NCBI GenBank assembly: GCA_036268875.1
Contig: DATATI010000029.1
Span: forward strand, 186,001 to 250,000
Reading direction: 5' to 3'
Length of the DNA stretch: 64,000 bases
Source: Polyangia bacterium
Lineage (GTDB): Bacteria; Myxococcota_A; Polyangia; Fen-1088
Positions 31,258 to 40,445 of this stretch are shown one piece after another. A program made the position numbers and the translations under genes. Within the stretch, counting starts at the first letter, position 1. Every line of letters starts with the position of its first letter. Under the pieces are notes generated by a model. The model saw only the letters and a program-made list of their open reading frames with translations. It ran no database searches and was not told where the DNA came from.

Positions 31258-32174
31258 CCGCGCCGGTGCCCGCATCGGCGACGGCCGCGACGCCCGAACA
31301 CCCGACTGAACTGGTGGTCGGCACGTCGCTTTGGCAGGACGCCTGGAAACGCCTGCGCAAGAACCGGGCGGCGGTCGCCGGTGGCATCGTCACCGTCCTG
31401 TTGATGCTGACCTGTTTTCTTGGGCCTTTCGTGGTCAAGGCGATCTGGGGTTACGGGTATGCCGATCAGAATCTGGCCTACGGCGCGCGCGGACCGTCCG
31501 CCCAACACTGGTTCGGCACCGACTTTTTCGGGCGCGATCTGCTGACCCGGGTGATGTTCGGCGGACAGATCAGCCTGGTGGTCGGTCTGCTGTCGGCCAC
31601 CGTGGCCGCGGTGATCGGCACGATGTACGGCGCCATTTCGGGTTACGCCGGCGGGCGCGTCGACGGCCTCCTGATGCGCATCGTGGACATCATTTATTCG
31701 CTGCCCTACATGTTCTTGATCATCATCCTGGCCACCATCTTCGATCGCAGCCTGGTCATGCTGTTCATCGCGCTCGGCTTCGTCGGCTGGCTGACCACCG
31801 CGCGCATCGTGCGCGGGCAGACCTTGAGCCTGAAGGAACGCGAGTTCGTGCAAGCGGCGCGCAGCGTGGGCACCAACGCGCGCGGGATCTTGCTTCGTCA
31901 CCTGATTCCGAACGCCATCGGGCCCATCATCGTGTACTTCACGCTGACGGTGCCGGAGATGATCCTGCAGGAAGCGTTTCTTTCGTTCCTGGGCCTGGGC
32001 GTGCAAGCGCCGCGGCCCAGCCTGGGCGCGCTCATCAACGACGGCGCCCGCCACATGACCATCTTCTGGTGGGAGCTGGCCTTTCCCGGCGCGGCGATGA
32101 CGCTGCTGCTGTTCTGTTTGAACTTCCTGGGCGATGGGCTGCGGGACGCGCTGGACCCGCAGATGAAACGGTGA
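31254..32174 (+). CDS. oppC: Oligopeptide ABC transporter permease OppC
   Basis: 306 residues. ATG overlaps the oppB stop by 4 bp. N-terminal cytoplasmic tail and helix (WKRLRKNRAAVAGGIVTVLLML), HWFGTDFFGRDLLTRVMFGG signature, EAA loop LKEREFVQAARSVGTNARGILLRHLIPN. It pairs with OppB to form the translocation channel. Confidence 0.97.
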   Translation: MTAPVPASATAATPEHPTELVVGTSLWQDAWKRLRKNRAAVAGGIVTVLLMLTCFLGPFVVKAIWGYGYADQNLAYGARGPSAQHWFGTDFFGRDLLTRVMFGGQISLVVGLLSATVAAVIGTMYGAISGYAGGRVDGLLMRIVDIIYSLPYMFLIIILATIFDRSLVMLFIALGFVGWLTTARIVRGQTLSLKEREFVQAARSVGTNARGILLRHLIPNAIGPIIVYFTLTVPEMILQEAFLSFLGLGVQAPRPSLGALINDGARHMTIFWWELAFPGAAMTLLLFCLNFLGDGLRDALDPQMKR

Positions 32175-32178
32175 GCGC

Positions 32179-33198
32179 GTGACCAGCGCCGCCCCTGCCC
32201 CATCGGCCGCCGCCGCGCCGATCCTGTCGGTACGTGATCTCCGGACGTATTTCCGCACCGACGACGGATTGGTGAAGGCCGTCGACGGCGTGTCGTTCGC
32301 CCTCGGGCGCGGCGAGACGCTAGGCATCGTCGGGGAAAGCGGGTCGGGCAAATCGGTCACCAGCCTGTCGTTGATGCAGCTTCTGCCGCGACCGCCGGCC
32401 AGTCATCCGAGCGGGCAGATCATGTTCGACGGCCGCGACCTGATGACGTCGCCCGAGCACGACCTGCGCCGCCTGCGCGGCAACCGCATCGCCATGATCT
32501 TCCAGGACCCGATGACGTCGCTGAACCCGTATCTGACCGTCGAACGGCAGCTGACCGAGGTGCTGCAACTGCACCGCGGCCTGTCACGCGCCGACGCCCG
32601 CGCCCGGGCGATTCAGATGCTGGGCAAGGTTGGCATCCCCGACGCCGCCCGCCGCATTCACGACCACCCGCACGAATTTTCCGGCGGTATGCGCCAGCGG
32701 GTGATGATCGCCATGGCCTTGCTGTGCGAACCGCAGCTTTTGATCGCCGACGAGCCGACCACGGCCCTTGACGTCACCATCCAGGCCCAGATCCTCCGGT
32801 TGATCAAAGGCCTGCAGACCGAGCTTGGCACCAGCGTCATTCTGATCACCCACGATCTGGGCGTCGTGGCGGGGATGGCCGATAGGGTGGCGGTCATGTA
32901 CGCCGGCCGCATCGTCGAGACCGGCGCCGCCACGGAAATCTTTCGCGACCCGCAGCACCCTTACACCCGTGGCCTTCTGCGCAGCATCCCGCGCCTGGAT
33001 CGCGAGCAAGCGGGCGCGCTGCGATCGATCCCAGGATTGCCGCCGGACCTGTCGGCGCTGCCGCCCGGCTGTCCGTTTCGCCCGCGTTGCGACGTGGCTC
33101 AGGAACGATGCGGCCGCGAGTACCCGCCGGTGCTGACGCTGGGCCGAGCCCGCGACGTCTATTGCTGGGAGGCGCGGTCCAGGCATGGCCAGCGCTGA
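32179..33198 (+). CDS. oppD: Oligopeptide ABC transporter ATP-binding protein OppD
   Basis: 339 residues from GTG 32179. Walker [14 protein letters not shown]-loop [13 protein letters not shown] signature [15 protein letters not shown], Walker [15 protein letters not shown]-loop THDLGV. The C-terminal oligopeptide-transporter extension with Cys residues ([17 protein letters not shown]) is present and known to bind an iron-sulfur cluster in some homologues. Confidence 0.97.
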   Translation: MTSAAPAPSAAAAPILSVRDLRTYFRTDDGLVKAVDGVSFALGRGETLGIVGESGSGKSVTSLSLMQLLPRPPASHPSGQIMFDGRDLMTSPEHDLRRLRGNRIAMIFQDPMTSLNPYLTVERQLTEVLQLHRGLSRADARARAIQMLGKVGIPDAARRIHDHPHEFSGGMRQRVMIAMALLCEPQLLIADEPTTALDVTIQAQILRLIKGLQTELGTSVILITHDLGVVAGMADRVAVMYAGRIVETGAATEIFRDPQHPYTRGLLRSIPRLDREQAGALRSIPGLPPDLSALPPGCPFRPRCDVAQERCGREYPPVLTLGRARDVYCWEARSRHGQR

Positions 33199-34252
33199 GG
33201 CCACGGCCGCCGCGCCGGCGCCGACGCCCACCCCGACGAAGCCCGGCGACGTGCTGCTGAGCGTGCGCGAGTTGCGCGTACACTTTCCCGTCGGTGGCGG
33301 CGTCGGTCGGGCGCCCGCCGTGGTGAAGGCCGTCGACGGCGTCAGCTTCGACGTCCGCCGCGGCGAAACGCTGGGCCTGGTGGGCGAAAGCGGCTGCGGA
33401 AAATCCACCACCGGCCGCGCGGTGCTGCAGCTGCTGCGGCCCACCAGCGGACAGATCATCTTCGACGGCCGGGAGCTGTCCGGCCTGTGGCGCAAACGGT
33501 TTGGCACCTGGCGCTGGTCGCGACCGCTGCACGATCTGCGGCGGCGGATGCAGATGATCTTTCAAGATCCCTACGCCAGCTTGAACCCGCGCATGACCAT
33601 CGAGCAGATCGTTTCAGAGCCGCTGGTGAACTTCGCCGTCGCCAGCGGTGATGGCCTGCGCCGCCGCGTGCAGCAGTTGCTGGAACGGGTGGGCATGGAT
33701 CCGCGTTACGTGCGCCGGTACCCGCACGAATTCTCCGGCGGCCAGCGCCAGCGCATCGGCATCGCCCGCGCCCTGGCCTTGTCGCCCGAGATTGTCATCT
33801 GCGACGAACCGATCAGCGCCCTGGACGTTTCCATCCAGGCCCAGATCCTGAATCTGCTGAAAGATCTGCAGCGCGATCTGGGCCTGACGTACGTCTTCAT
33901 CGCCCACGATCTGGCGGCGGTTCGTCACATTTCCGATCGCATCGCCGTGATGTACCTGGGCCGCATCGTCGAGGTCGCCGACACCGAGACGCTGGTGCGC
34001 GCCCCCGCCCACCCGTACAGCCAGGCGCTGATCTCCGCCGTCCCGGTGCCCGATCCCGAGGCCGAACGCCGCCGGCAACCGATCGTCCTCACCGGCGACG
34101 TGCCAAGCCCCCTGTCGCCGCCGTCCGGTTGCCGTTTTCACACCCGCTGTCCGCAGGTCTTCGAGCGCTGCCCGCGCGAAGACCCCGCCACGTATGAAGC
34201 CGCGCCTGGACAGTTCGCCGCCTGCCACCTTCTGGACCGCTCCGCGCCATGA
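33185..34252 (+). CDS. oppF: Oligopeptide ABC transporter ATP-binding protein OppF
   Basis: 355 residues; start overlaps oppD by 14 bp. Walker [17 protein letters not shown]-loop [10 protein letters not shown], signature [15 protein letters not shown], Walker [15 protein letters not shown]-loop AHDLAAV, and Cys-rich C-terminal tail ([15 protein letters not shown]). It completes the five-gene opp set. Confidence 0.97.
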   Translation: MASAEATAAAPAPTPTPTKPGDVLLSVRELRVHFPVGGGVGRAPAVVKAVDGVSFDVRRGETLGLVGESGCGKSTTGRAVLQLLRPTSGQIIFDGRELSGLWRKRFGTWRWSRPLHDLRRRMQMIFQDPYASLNPRMTIEQIVSEPLVNFAVASGDGLRRRVQQLLERVGMDPRYVRRYPHEFSGGQRQRIGIARALALSPEIVICDEPISALDVSIQAQILNLLKDLQRDLGLTYVFIAHDLAAVRHISDRIAVMYLGRIVEVADTETLVRAPAHPYSQALISAVPVPDPEAERRRQPIVLTGDVPSPLSPPSGCRFHTRCPQVFERCPREDPATYEAAPGQFAACHLLDRSAP

Positions 34253-34268
34253 GTTAGTCTTCCGCGCG

Positions 34269-35477
34269 TTGTCCCTCCCCGCGAGCACTGATTCCGTCGA
34301 GCGTCCGGCGCCGCTGGCGTCGGTGCTGGCGGTGACGTTCCTGGGCTCGGTCAGCGGCGGCGCGTTCTGGGCAGGAATCTTTTTCGTCACCGCCAAGCGG
34401 TATGGATTTTCGCCGGCCCGCAACCTGGTCCTGGCCAGCGTGATGGGCGCGGTGTACGCCGTCGCCGCGCTGTCAGTGGGGCGCCTCTTGCGCGCGCTGC
34501 GCGGACGATTGAACCCGCGCGGCGCGCTGGTGGCCACCCTGGGCAGCTGGGGCCTGGCGTCGCTGACCCCGCTGCTGGCCCCGGCGGCGCCGGCGGTGCT
34601 GTGGGTGACGGCGCTGATCGGCGCGGCGGCGTCGGCGCTGACCTGGCCCATCGTCGAGAGCTATCTTTCCGCCGGGCGCCACGGCGCCCGCATGCGCGCC
34701 GCCATCGGCTGGTTCAACATCACCTGGACGCCGGCCACCGCGGTGTCGCTGCTGGTGATGCCGCTGCTGGCGAGATTCGACGTGCTGTGGACCATCGCGC
34801 TGTCGTCGATCGTGAACGCGCTGGGCATCATCGTGCTGTTCACCCTGCCGCCACGGCCGGGCGCGCACGGCGCCGAATCAGCGCAGGCGGCAGTGGGCGC
34901 GGAATATCCCTGGCTGCAGCGATCGGCGTCGTGGCTGCTGCCGCTCAGCTACCTGCTGTCGTCGACGCTGTCGCCAGTGCTGCCGCATCGGTTCGCCGCC
35001 GTGGGCGCCGGTGCCGCGCCTGACAGCGTGCTGGCGGCGACGTGGATGATGGCGCGGTTCGTGACGCTGTTCCTGATGTGGCGCACCGGTTTCTGGCACG
35101 GGCGCTGGGGCACGCTGCTGCTGGCGGGAACGGCGCTGGCCAGCGGGATGGCCACCGTGCTTCTGGCCGGAACGTTGGCAGTGTTGCTGCTCGGTCTTTT
35201 GATCTTCGGCGTCGGGATGGGCCTGACGTACTACGCGGCGCTGTATTATTCGATGGCCATCGGTCACGCCGCCGTCGACGCCGGCGGCACCTTCGAAGCG
35301 TTGATTGGTCTTGGGTACTTCACGGGACCGCTGCTCGGCCTGAGCGGCCACGCAGTCACCGACGAACAACACGCAGCCGCCGCGACGGTGGCCCTGGCGC
35401 TGCTGGTGGCCGGCGCCGCCTCGATCCCGGTCGTGCAGCCTTATCGACAGGCGCGACGACGGCGAGCCGGGACGTGA
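34269..35477 (+). CDS. MFS transporter
   Basis: About 402 residues from TTG 34269, 17 bases after oppF. Upstream in-frame codons overlap oppF, so the start is uncertain. Twelve predicted helices with MFS-type loops: FFVTAKRYGFSPARNL, LSVGRLLRALRGRLNPRG, RMRAAIGWFN. The substrate is unknown. Its position suggests co-transcription with opp, perhaps for efflux of a peptide or amino acid product (inference). It overlaps the next MFS gene by 4 bp. Confidence 0.85.
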   Translation: MSLPASTDSVERPAPLASVLAVTFLGSVSGGAFWAGIFFVTAKRYGFSPARNLVLASVMGAVYAVAALSVGRLLRALRGRLNPRGALVATLGSWGLASLTPLLAPAAPAVLWVTALIGAAASALTWPIVESYLSAGRHGARMRAAIGWFNITWTPATAVSLLVMPLLARFDVLWTIALSSIVNALGIIVLFTLPPRPGAHGAESAQAAVGAEYPWLQRSASWLLPLSYLLSSTLSPVLPHRFAAVGAGAAPDSVLAATWMMARFVTLFLMWRTGFWHGRWGTLLLAGTALASGMATVLLAGTLAVLLLGLLIFGVGMGLTYYAALYYSMAIGHAAVDAGGTFEALIGLGYFTGPLLGLSGHAVTDEQHAAAATVALALLVAGAASIPVVQPYRQARRRRAGT

Positions 35478-36622
35478 CCGCGCCGGCGCGGCTGCGCGCG
35501 TTCTACCTGCTTTATTACGGGGGCATCGGCATCACCATTCCCTTCTTCGCGCCGTACCTGCGCGGCCTGGGATTTTCCGGACGGCAGATCGGAACCGTGC
35601 AGATGATCGGCGCGCTGACCGCCGCGCCGACGGGGATCATCTGGGCGATGGTGGCCGACCGAACGCGCGCGCCCACCCAGACCCTGAAACTGGCCACCGC
35701 CGGCGCGCTGGCCGCCGCCTGCATTCTGCCGTTGGCGCGCACGCCGCTGGCGATGGCCGCGGTGTTGATGCTGCAAGGCCTGGCCATCCCCGCCATCACG
35801 CCCCTGGTCGACGGGCTGGCCGTCGAGGCCACCCACGGCGCGGCCGGCGGCTATGCGCGGCTGCGCTTGTTCGGATCGCTCGGGTACGTGATGGCCGCGC
35901 TGGCCATGGGCGCGCTTTTGACCGCGCGCGGAGATCGTCCCGCTGATGCCCTGGTGCCGCTGGGCCTGCTGGGCTGCGCGGTGGGCTATGCGGCGACGGC
36001 GTGGGGATTTTCTTCGTCGCCGGCGATCGCAGCGGCGCCGCGTGGGCGCGACCTGCTGGCGTTGCTGCGCAACCGCACGCTGCTGTGGGTGATGGCGGCG
36101 GGGACGCTGCACACCATCTGCACCATTCCGTACTACCAACTTTACGGCGTGCTGGTGCGCGAGCGCGGGCTGCCAGCCGCCGTCACCGGCGCCGGCAGCA
36201 CCGTCGGCGTCATCGCCGAGATCGCCGTGCTGTTTCTGTTTCCCCGCGTCGAGCAGCGACTCTCGTTGGGCGCCTTGCTGGCGATGGCGTTTTTCACCGG
36301 GACCATTCGCTGGTCGCTGCTGTCGGTGGCCACCTCGGCGCCGGCGATCATCGGGTTGCAGGTGCTGCACGCCGCGACCTTCGGCGTGTACTGGGCGGCC
36401 ACCGTGCGCATCCTCAGCCACGTCGTCCCGGCTCCGCTGCGCATCACCGGCCAGGCGATCTATGGCGCCATCTGTTTCTCGTTGGGCGGCGCCATCGGCA
36501 GCCCATTGTCGGGCTGGGCCTTCGACGCCTTCGGCTCGGCCGCGCCGGTGTACCGCCTGGCCGCCGTCGGCGAGCTGCTGCCCTTCGCGGTGGCGTTTGT
36601 TCTGCGCGCGCGGCGACTGTGA
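35474..36622 (+). CDS. MFS transporter (MFS_1-like, nucleoside/LacY-type)
   Basis: 382 residues. GTG 35474 overlaps the preceding stop (GTGA). The N-terminus FYLLYYGGIGITIPFFAPYLRGLGFSGRQIG and the RLFGSLGYVMAALAMG motif match the MFS_1-like family (LacY/NupG-like). Twelve helices. The substrate is unknown. Paired with the previous MFS gene, but the two are not close paralogues by eye. Confidence 0.87.
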   Translation: MTAPARLRAFYLLYYGGIGITIPFFAPYLRGLGFSGRQIGTVQMIGALTAAPTGIIWAMVADRTRAPTQTLKLATAGALAAACILPLARTPLAMAAVLMLQGLAIPAITPLVDGLAVEATHGAAGGYARLRLFGSLGYVMAALAMGALLTARGDRPADALVPLGLLGCAVGYAATAWGFSSSPAIAAAPRGRDLLALLRNRTLLWVMAAGTLHTICTIPYYQLYGVLVRERGLPAAVTGAGSTVGVIAEIAVLFLFPRVEQRLSLGALLAMAFFTGTIRWSLLSVATSAPAIIGLQVLHAATFGVYWAATVRILSHVVPAPLRITGQAIYGAICFSLGGAIGSPLSGWAFDAFGSAAPVYRLAAVGELLPFAVAFVLRARRL

Positions 36623-36625
36623 AGT

Positions 36626-37066
36626 CTAGCGTCCTTGTGCAGCGGCCCCGCGCAAGGTCAAGCAGGTGCTGGTCGCTCGCGCCACCAGACTGCCGCCTTC
36701 GTCGAACACGTCGCACTCGATCAAGCTGACGGTGCGGCCGGCTTTCACCACGCGGCCCTCGGCGCGCAGGCGCGAGCGCCACACCGGCTTCAAGAAATTG
36801 ATCTTCAATTCGAGGGTGGTGAAGGTCTCGCCGCGCCCGAGCGTCGTGGCGAACGCCATCCCCATCGCAGCGTCGGCGAGATCGCACAGGACGCCGCCGT
36901 GAAGCGTGCCCATGGGGTTGGCCATTCGCTCGTCCGCCGCCAGCTCCATGGTGGACTTTCCCGGCGACACCGCCACCATCGACATGCCCAGCAGCTTTCC
37001 GATCGGCGGCGCCTCGGCGGGCTCGCCGCGCATCGCCACTTGCATGACGTCATAGAGGTCAGCCAT
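36626..37066 (-). CDS. Hotdog-fold thioesterase (PaaI/YbgC-like)
   Basis: 146 residues. The signature NPMGTLHGGVLCDLADAAMGMAF is the PaaI-type hotdog motif with catalytic Asp/Asn region. FLKPVWRSRLRAEGRVVKAGRTVSLIECDVFDEGG is typical. It probably hydrolyses an acyl-CoA. Convergent with the MFS gene, three bases between stops. Confidence 0.88.
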   Translation of the reverse strand: MADLYDVMQVAMRGEPAEAPPIGKLLGMSMVAVSPGKSTMELAADERMANPMGTLHGGVLCDLADAAMGMAFATTLGRGETFTTLELKINFLKPVWRSRLRAEGRVVKAGRTVSLIECDVFDEGGSLVARATSTCLTLRGAAAQGR

Positions 37067-37119
37067 TGTTCAACACCTTACGGCGACCAGTTTTGGCGGC
37101 GCAATAAAACAAAATCGGC

Positions 37120-37148
37120 TTGACCCTCCGGCGGGCCGCTCGCAGCAT
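37120..37148 (+). promoter_or_regulatory. Possible promoter of the GH8 gene
   Basis: -35 TTGACC (37120-37125), 17-base spacer, weak -10 CAGCAT (37143-37148). The start codon at 37217 is preceded by AGGAG. An A-rich patch (AATAAAACAAAA) lies just upstream, near 37103. Confidence 0.3.
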
Positions 37149-37216
37149 TCACGATGGCGCAGCGGCGCTTGCCTAAATTGCCCGGCGCCCACTCACTTTC
37201 GGCCAGGAGCTTGTTC

Positions 37217-38770
37217 ATGCATCGATCCCTGTTCCGGTTGCTGTCCTTGACGTTGGTGCCGGCGGCGATGTGGTCGTGTTCAAGCGGCGGTGGAGGTGGC
37301 GGCGGGGGATCCGGCGGCAGCGGCTCGGCCGGGGCCAGCGCGACCGGCAGTGGCGGCACGTCCGGCGGCAGCGGCGGCGCGTCCGGCAGCGGCGGCACGT
37401 CGGGTGGCAGCGGCGGGGCGACGATGGGCTCGGGCGGCAGCAACGTCGACGGAGGCGGCCAACCCGATACCGGGAAAACCGACGGCGGCGGCACCGGCGG
37501 CGGCACCGACGGCGGCGGCACCGGCGGCACGATGGCGGCGAACACCGGGCAGATGTTCGGCTCGCACAAATTCCAGTATCCGGCCGGCACCATCAAACCC
37601 AGCGCCGCCAACCTCGACGCCGCGGTGGCCGCGTTCTACGACAAATGGAAGGCGGCCTACGTGGTCAGCGATTGCGGCGGGGCCTATATCGCCACCGGCG
37701 GCGGCACCGGCGCCATCGCCAACACGGTCGACGTGTCGGAAGGCCAGGGCTACGGGATGGCCATCGTGCCGATGATGGCCGGCCACGATCCGAACGCGCA
37801 GAAGACCTTCGACGCTCTCTACGCCGTCTATCACATGTTCGGCAGCATCAACGATCCCAACCTGATGTCGTGGAGCATTCAGGAAGGCTGCATGGTCCCG
37901 CACGGCAACGGTGACATCAACGATTCGGCCACCGACGGCGACATGGACATCGCCTACGGCCTGGTGCTGGCCGATCGTCAGTGGGGCAGCGCCGGTGCCA
38001 TCAATTATCTGGCCGAGGCCAAGAAGATCATCGGATCGATCAAGGCCCACGAGGTCAACCCCACCACCAACATCATGATGATGGGCGACTGGTCGGACAT
38101 CAAAGCGCCGTATTACACCGTCCGCTATATGTCGATGGACGGGCCTTACGGAGGCGATCAGCCCTTCGCGAATTTTTATTACGGGACCCGCCCGTCGGAT
38201 TTCATGATCGATCACTTTCGCGCCTACGCCCGCGCCAGCGGCGACCAAAGCTGGATGGCGGTGGTCGACGCCACGCACACCCTGGTGAAGAAACTGGAAG
38301 ACGGCTTCGCTTCCAGCACCGGCCTGCTGCCGGATTTCGTCGAGCACTTGGACACCAATCCAACCCCGGCGATGGCCAATTACCTGGAGAGCGAAGCCGA
38401 TGGTCGCGTGGGCTACAACTCGTGCCGCGTGCCGTGGCACCTGGCGACCGACTATATCGTGTCGGGCGACGTCCGGGCCAAGACCGAGGCGCAGAAGATC
38501 ACCACCTGGATCAAGGGCAAGACCGGCTCTGATCCCACCAAGATCGTCGACGGCTACGAGCTCAACGGAGCCAACGCCGGTACCGGCAAGGTCTTCGCCT
38601 TCGAGGCGCCCTTCGGCGTGGCCGCCATCGTCGATGCCTCCAACCAGGCCTGGCTGGACGCCATCTGGAAGGACATGGTCACCAACAGCACAGGCACCGT
38701 CAGCTACTACGACGACTCGATCAAGATGCTGTCGATCTTGATCATGTCGGGCAACTGGTTCGCGCCGTAG
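37217..38770 (+). CDS. Secreted GH8-family glycoside hydrolase (endoglucanase-like) lipoprotein
   Basis: 517 residues from ATG 37217 (AGGAG seven bases upstream). Signal peptide with Cys at SCSS suggests lipid anchoring. An 80-residue Gly/Ser/Thr linker precedes a GH8 catalytic domain with VSEGQGYGMAI (general acid Glu), ATDGDMDIAYGLVLAD (catalytic Asp) and the SCRVPWHLATDY motif. GH8 enzymes cut beta-1,4-glucans, chitosan or xylan. It sits beside the TonB-ExbBD-receptor operon, convergent with exbD. Linkage to uptake is inference. Confidence 0.9.
   Translation: MHRSLFRLLSLTLVPAAMWSCSSGGGGGGGGSGGSGSAGASATGSGGTSGGSGGASGSGGTSGGSGGATMGSGGSNVDGGGQPDTGKTDGGGTGGGTDGGGTGGTMAANTGQMFGSHKFQYPAGTIKPSAANLDAAVAAFYDKWKAAYVVSDCGGAYIATGGGTGAIANTVDVSEGQGYGMAIVPMMAGHDPNAQKTFDALYAVYHMFGSINDPNLMSWSIQEGCMVPHGNGDINDSATDGDMDIAYGLVLADRQWGSAGAINYLAEAKKIIGSIKAHEVNPTTNIMMMGDWSDIKAPYYTVRYMSMDGPYGGDQPFANFYYGTRPSDFMIDHFRAYARASGDQSWMAVVDATHTLVKKLEDGFASSTGLLPDFVEHLDTNPTPAMANYLESEADGRVGYNSCRVPWHLATDYIVSGDVRAKTEAQKITTWIKGKTGSDPTKIVDGYELNGANAGTGKVFAFEAPFGVAAIVDASNQAWLDAIWKDMVTNSTGTVSYYDDSIKMLSILIMSGNWFAP
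37280..37530 (+). repeat. Gly/Ser-rich low-complexity linker coding repeats
   Basis: Irregular short repeats of GGCGGCAGC/GGCACG type encode (GSGG), (TSGGSGG) and (GTDGGG) units between the lipid anchor and the GH8 domain. It is a flexible linker typical of myxobacterial surface lipoproteins. Confidence 0.75.
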
Positions 38771-38788
38771 CGGCGCCCGCCGAACCGA

Positions 38789-39268
38789 TCAGCCGCCGGC
38801 GGGGAACATCGCCGGGTCGGGCGGATCGGTGGCGAAGCCCAGCGTCTCGGCACCGGCTTGCTTGGCGCCGTCGATGACGGCGATCAGCTTGGCGTAGTTC
38901 AATTCGTCCTCGGCGACGATGAACACCGTTCGGTCGTTGGGACCGTGGGCGTCCAGGCGCGCCTTCAACTTGTTGATGAAGTCCGCCTCGGTCACCGAAT
39001 CCGCGTTGATGCGCATCTGGCCGGCGCGGTTCACGTACACCACCAGCTGATCGGGCGGCACTTCAGTGACCTCCTCGACCTTTTCGCTGCTGGGCGTGCT
39101 GACCGGGATGTTCTTCTCCAAGAGCGGCGTCACCACCATGAAGATGATCAGCAACACCAGCACCACGTCGACCAGCGGCGTGACGTTGATGTCGCTGTTG
39201 CGCGCGGCGGGTGGCCGCACATAAAGCCGCTTTACCGAACCTTGCCTGTGATGATGACCCAACCGCAT
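38789..39268 (-). CDS. exbD: ExbD/TolR-family biopolymer transport protein (second copy)
   Basis: 159 residues. One helix with the conserved proton-pathway Asp (DINVTPLVDVVLVLLIIFM), periplasmic domain after. Last gene of the operon. The TM segment is nucleotide-identical at 67/69 positions to that of the neighbouring exbD, while the rest diverges. With ExbB it energises TonB. Confidence 0.93.
   Translation of the reverse strand: MRLGHHHRQGSVKRLYVRPPAARNSDINVTPLVDVVLVLLIIFMVVTPLLEKNIPVSTPSSEKVEEVTEVPPDQLVVYVNRAGQMRINADSVTEADFINKLKARLDAHGPNDRTVFIVAEDELNYAKLIAVIDGAKQAGAETLGFATDPPDPAMFPAGG
39126..39194 (-). repeat. 69-bp near-identical segment shared by the two exbD genes (copy 1)
   Basis: This copy encodes the TM helix core (INVTPLVDVVLVLLIIFMVV region). 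It matches 39596-39664 at 67 of 69 bases, differing at 39131 and 39180 versus 39601 and 39650. The flanks are not similar at DNA level. Confidence 0.85.
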
Positions 39269-39288
39269 GGCGCCTACTTTTTGATCCT

Positions 39289-39702
39289 TTACTTTTTGAT
39301 CTCTTCGATGGCCAGCTCGACCGCGCGAGCGCCCGCCTTCTTGGCGTGGTCCATGACCTTGCGGACATCGCCGACGGTGACCGACTGATCACCCTTCAGC
39401 AGCACGCGGCGGTTCGGTTCCTTGCTCAGCTCGGCGGCCAGCTTGGTCTCCAGCGCGTCTTCCTGAAAACCGACGCTCTCCACCCACAGCTTGTGATCGG
39501 CGGTCACCGAGACCACCAAAGGATCGCCGTTCTTCTCTTCCTTGGTCAGCTTGTTGGCCTTGGGCAGGTGCACGTCCTTGCCACGCTGGAGCATGGGCGT
39601 GACCACCATGAAGATGATCAGCAACACCAGCACCACGTCGACCAGCGGTGTGACGTTGATGTCGTTTTTGACTCCTCGGGAGGAGCCGCCCGTCATCGCC
39701 AT
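39289..39702 (-). CDS. exbD: ExbD/TolR-family biopolymer transport protein (first copy)
   Basis: 137 residues. DINVTPLVDVVLVLLIIFM helix with conserved Asp, then a periplasmic domain (VTADHKLWVESVGFQED, VLLKGDQSVTVGDVRKVMDHAKKAGA). It follows exbB by 6 bp. Together with the second ExbD it could form a heterodimer in the ExbB5D2-type motor. Confidence 0.93.
   Translation of the reverse strand: MAMTGGSSRGVKNDINVTPLVDVVLVLLIIFMVVTPMLQRGKDVHLPKANKLTKEEKNGDPLVVSVTADHKLWVESVGFQEDALETKLAAELSKEPNRRVLLKGDQSVTVGDVRKVMDHAKKAGARAVELAIEEIKK
39596..39664 (-). repeat. 69-bp near-identical segment shared by the two exbD genes (copy 2)
   Basis: Partner of 39126-39194; offset 470 bases, same orientation, 67/69 identity. 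Confidence 0.85.
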
Positions 39703-39708
39703 GACGAA

Positions 39709-40404
39709 TTACCCGTGGCGAACCGCGGCCGGGCGCCCGCTGTTGGACTTCAACTGGCGGGCCACGATGTCCAGAAGCTCGTTCGACGATTCGGCGATGT
39801 CCACCGTCACGCCGTCGACGAAGCCTTGGAAATAGTTGTAAATCATGACCGCCGGGATGGCGACCAGCAGACCGAAGGCGGTGGTCACCAATGCCTCGGC
39901 GATACCGGCGGACACCGTGCCAAGACCGCCCGACCCGGAGGCCGCCATGGCCTGGAACGAGTTGACGATACCGACCACCGTGCCCAGCAGACCGACGAAC
40001 GGCGCCGTCGACGACACCGTCGCCAGCAGGCCCTGGCCGCGACGCAGGTTCTGCATCTCGCGCTGGCCTTGACGTTCCAGCGAACGCGCCACCGATTCGA
40101 AGATCAGCTCGGGGTCGTCCTGACCGCTTGCCCGGTACGTCGTCAGGCCGGCCATGATCACCCGACCAAGGTGTCCGACCTCGGCGCCCGGCTGCATGCT
40201 GGCGGCGGCGTTCAGGTCACGCTTGGCCAGCAACGGTCCCACCACGTGGGCGAAGGCGATGGATGCCTTCTTGGACTTGCGGAAGGCCAAGAACCTTTCA
40301 CAGGCCACCAGCAGCGACGAGACCGACATGATGGCCAGCGCCCCGACCACCAGCCGGGCGAACAGGCCCATGTGGGCCCAAAGATCGTACAGTGTGAATT
40401 GCAT
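39709..40404 (-). CDS. exbB: MotA/TolQ/ExbB proton channel protein
   Basis: 231 residues with three helices: LFARLVVGALAIMSVSSLL; LLATVSSTAPFVGLLGTVVGIVNSF; ALVTTAFGLLVAIPAVMIYNYF. The conserved TAPFVGLLGTV motif and the Thr/Glu-containing helices match ExbB/TolQ. In the middle of the TonB operon, 41 bp after tonB. Confidence 0.95.
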   Translation of the reverse strand: MQFTLYDLWAHMGLFARLVVGALAIMSVSSLLVACERFLAFRKSKKASIAFAHVVGPLLAKRDLNAAASMQPGAEVGHLGRVIMAGLTTYRASGQDDPELIFESVARSLERQGQREMQNLRRGQGLLATVSSTAPFVGLLGTVVGIVNSFQAMAASGSGGLGTVSAGIAEALVTTAFGLLVAIPAVMIYNYFQGFVDGVTVDIAESSNELLDIVARQLKSNSGRPAAVRHG

Positions 40405-40445
40405 GCTTTTCCCTTTCCCCTACGCGCGCTGCTTGTGCCCGCCTT

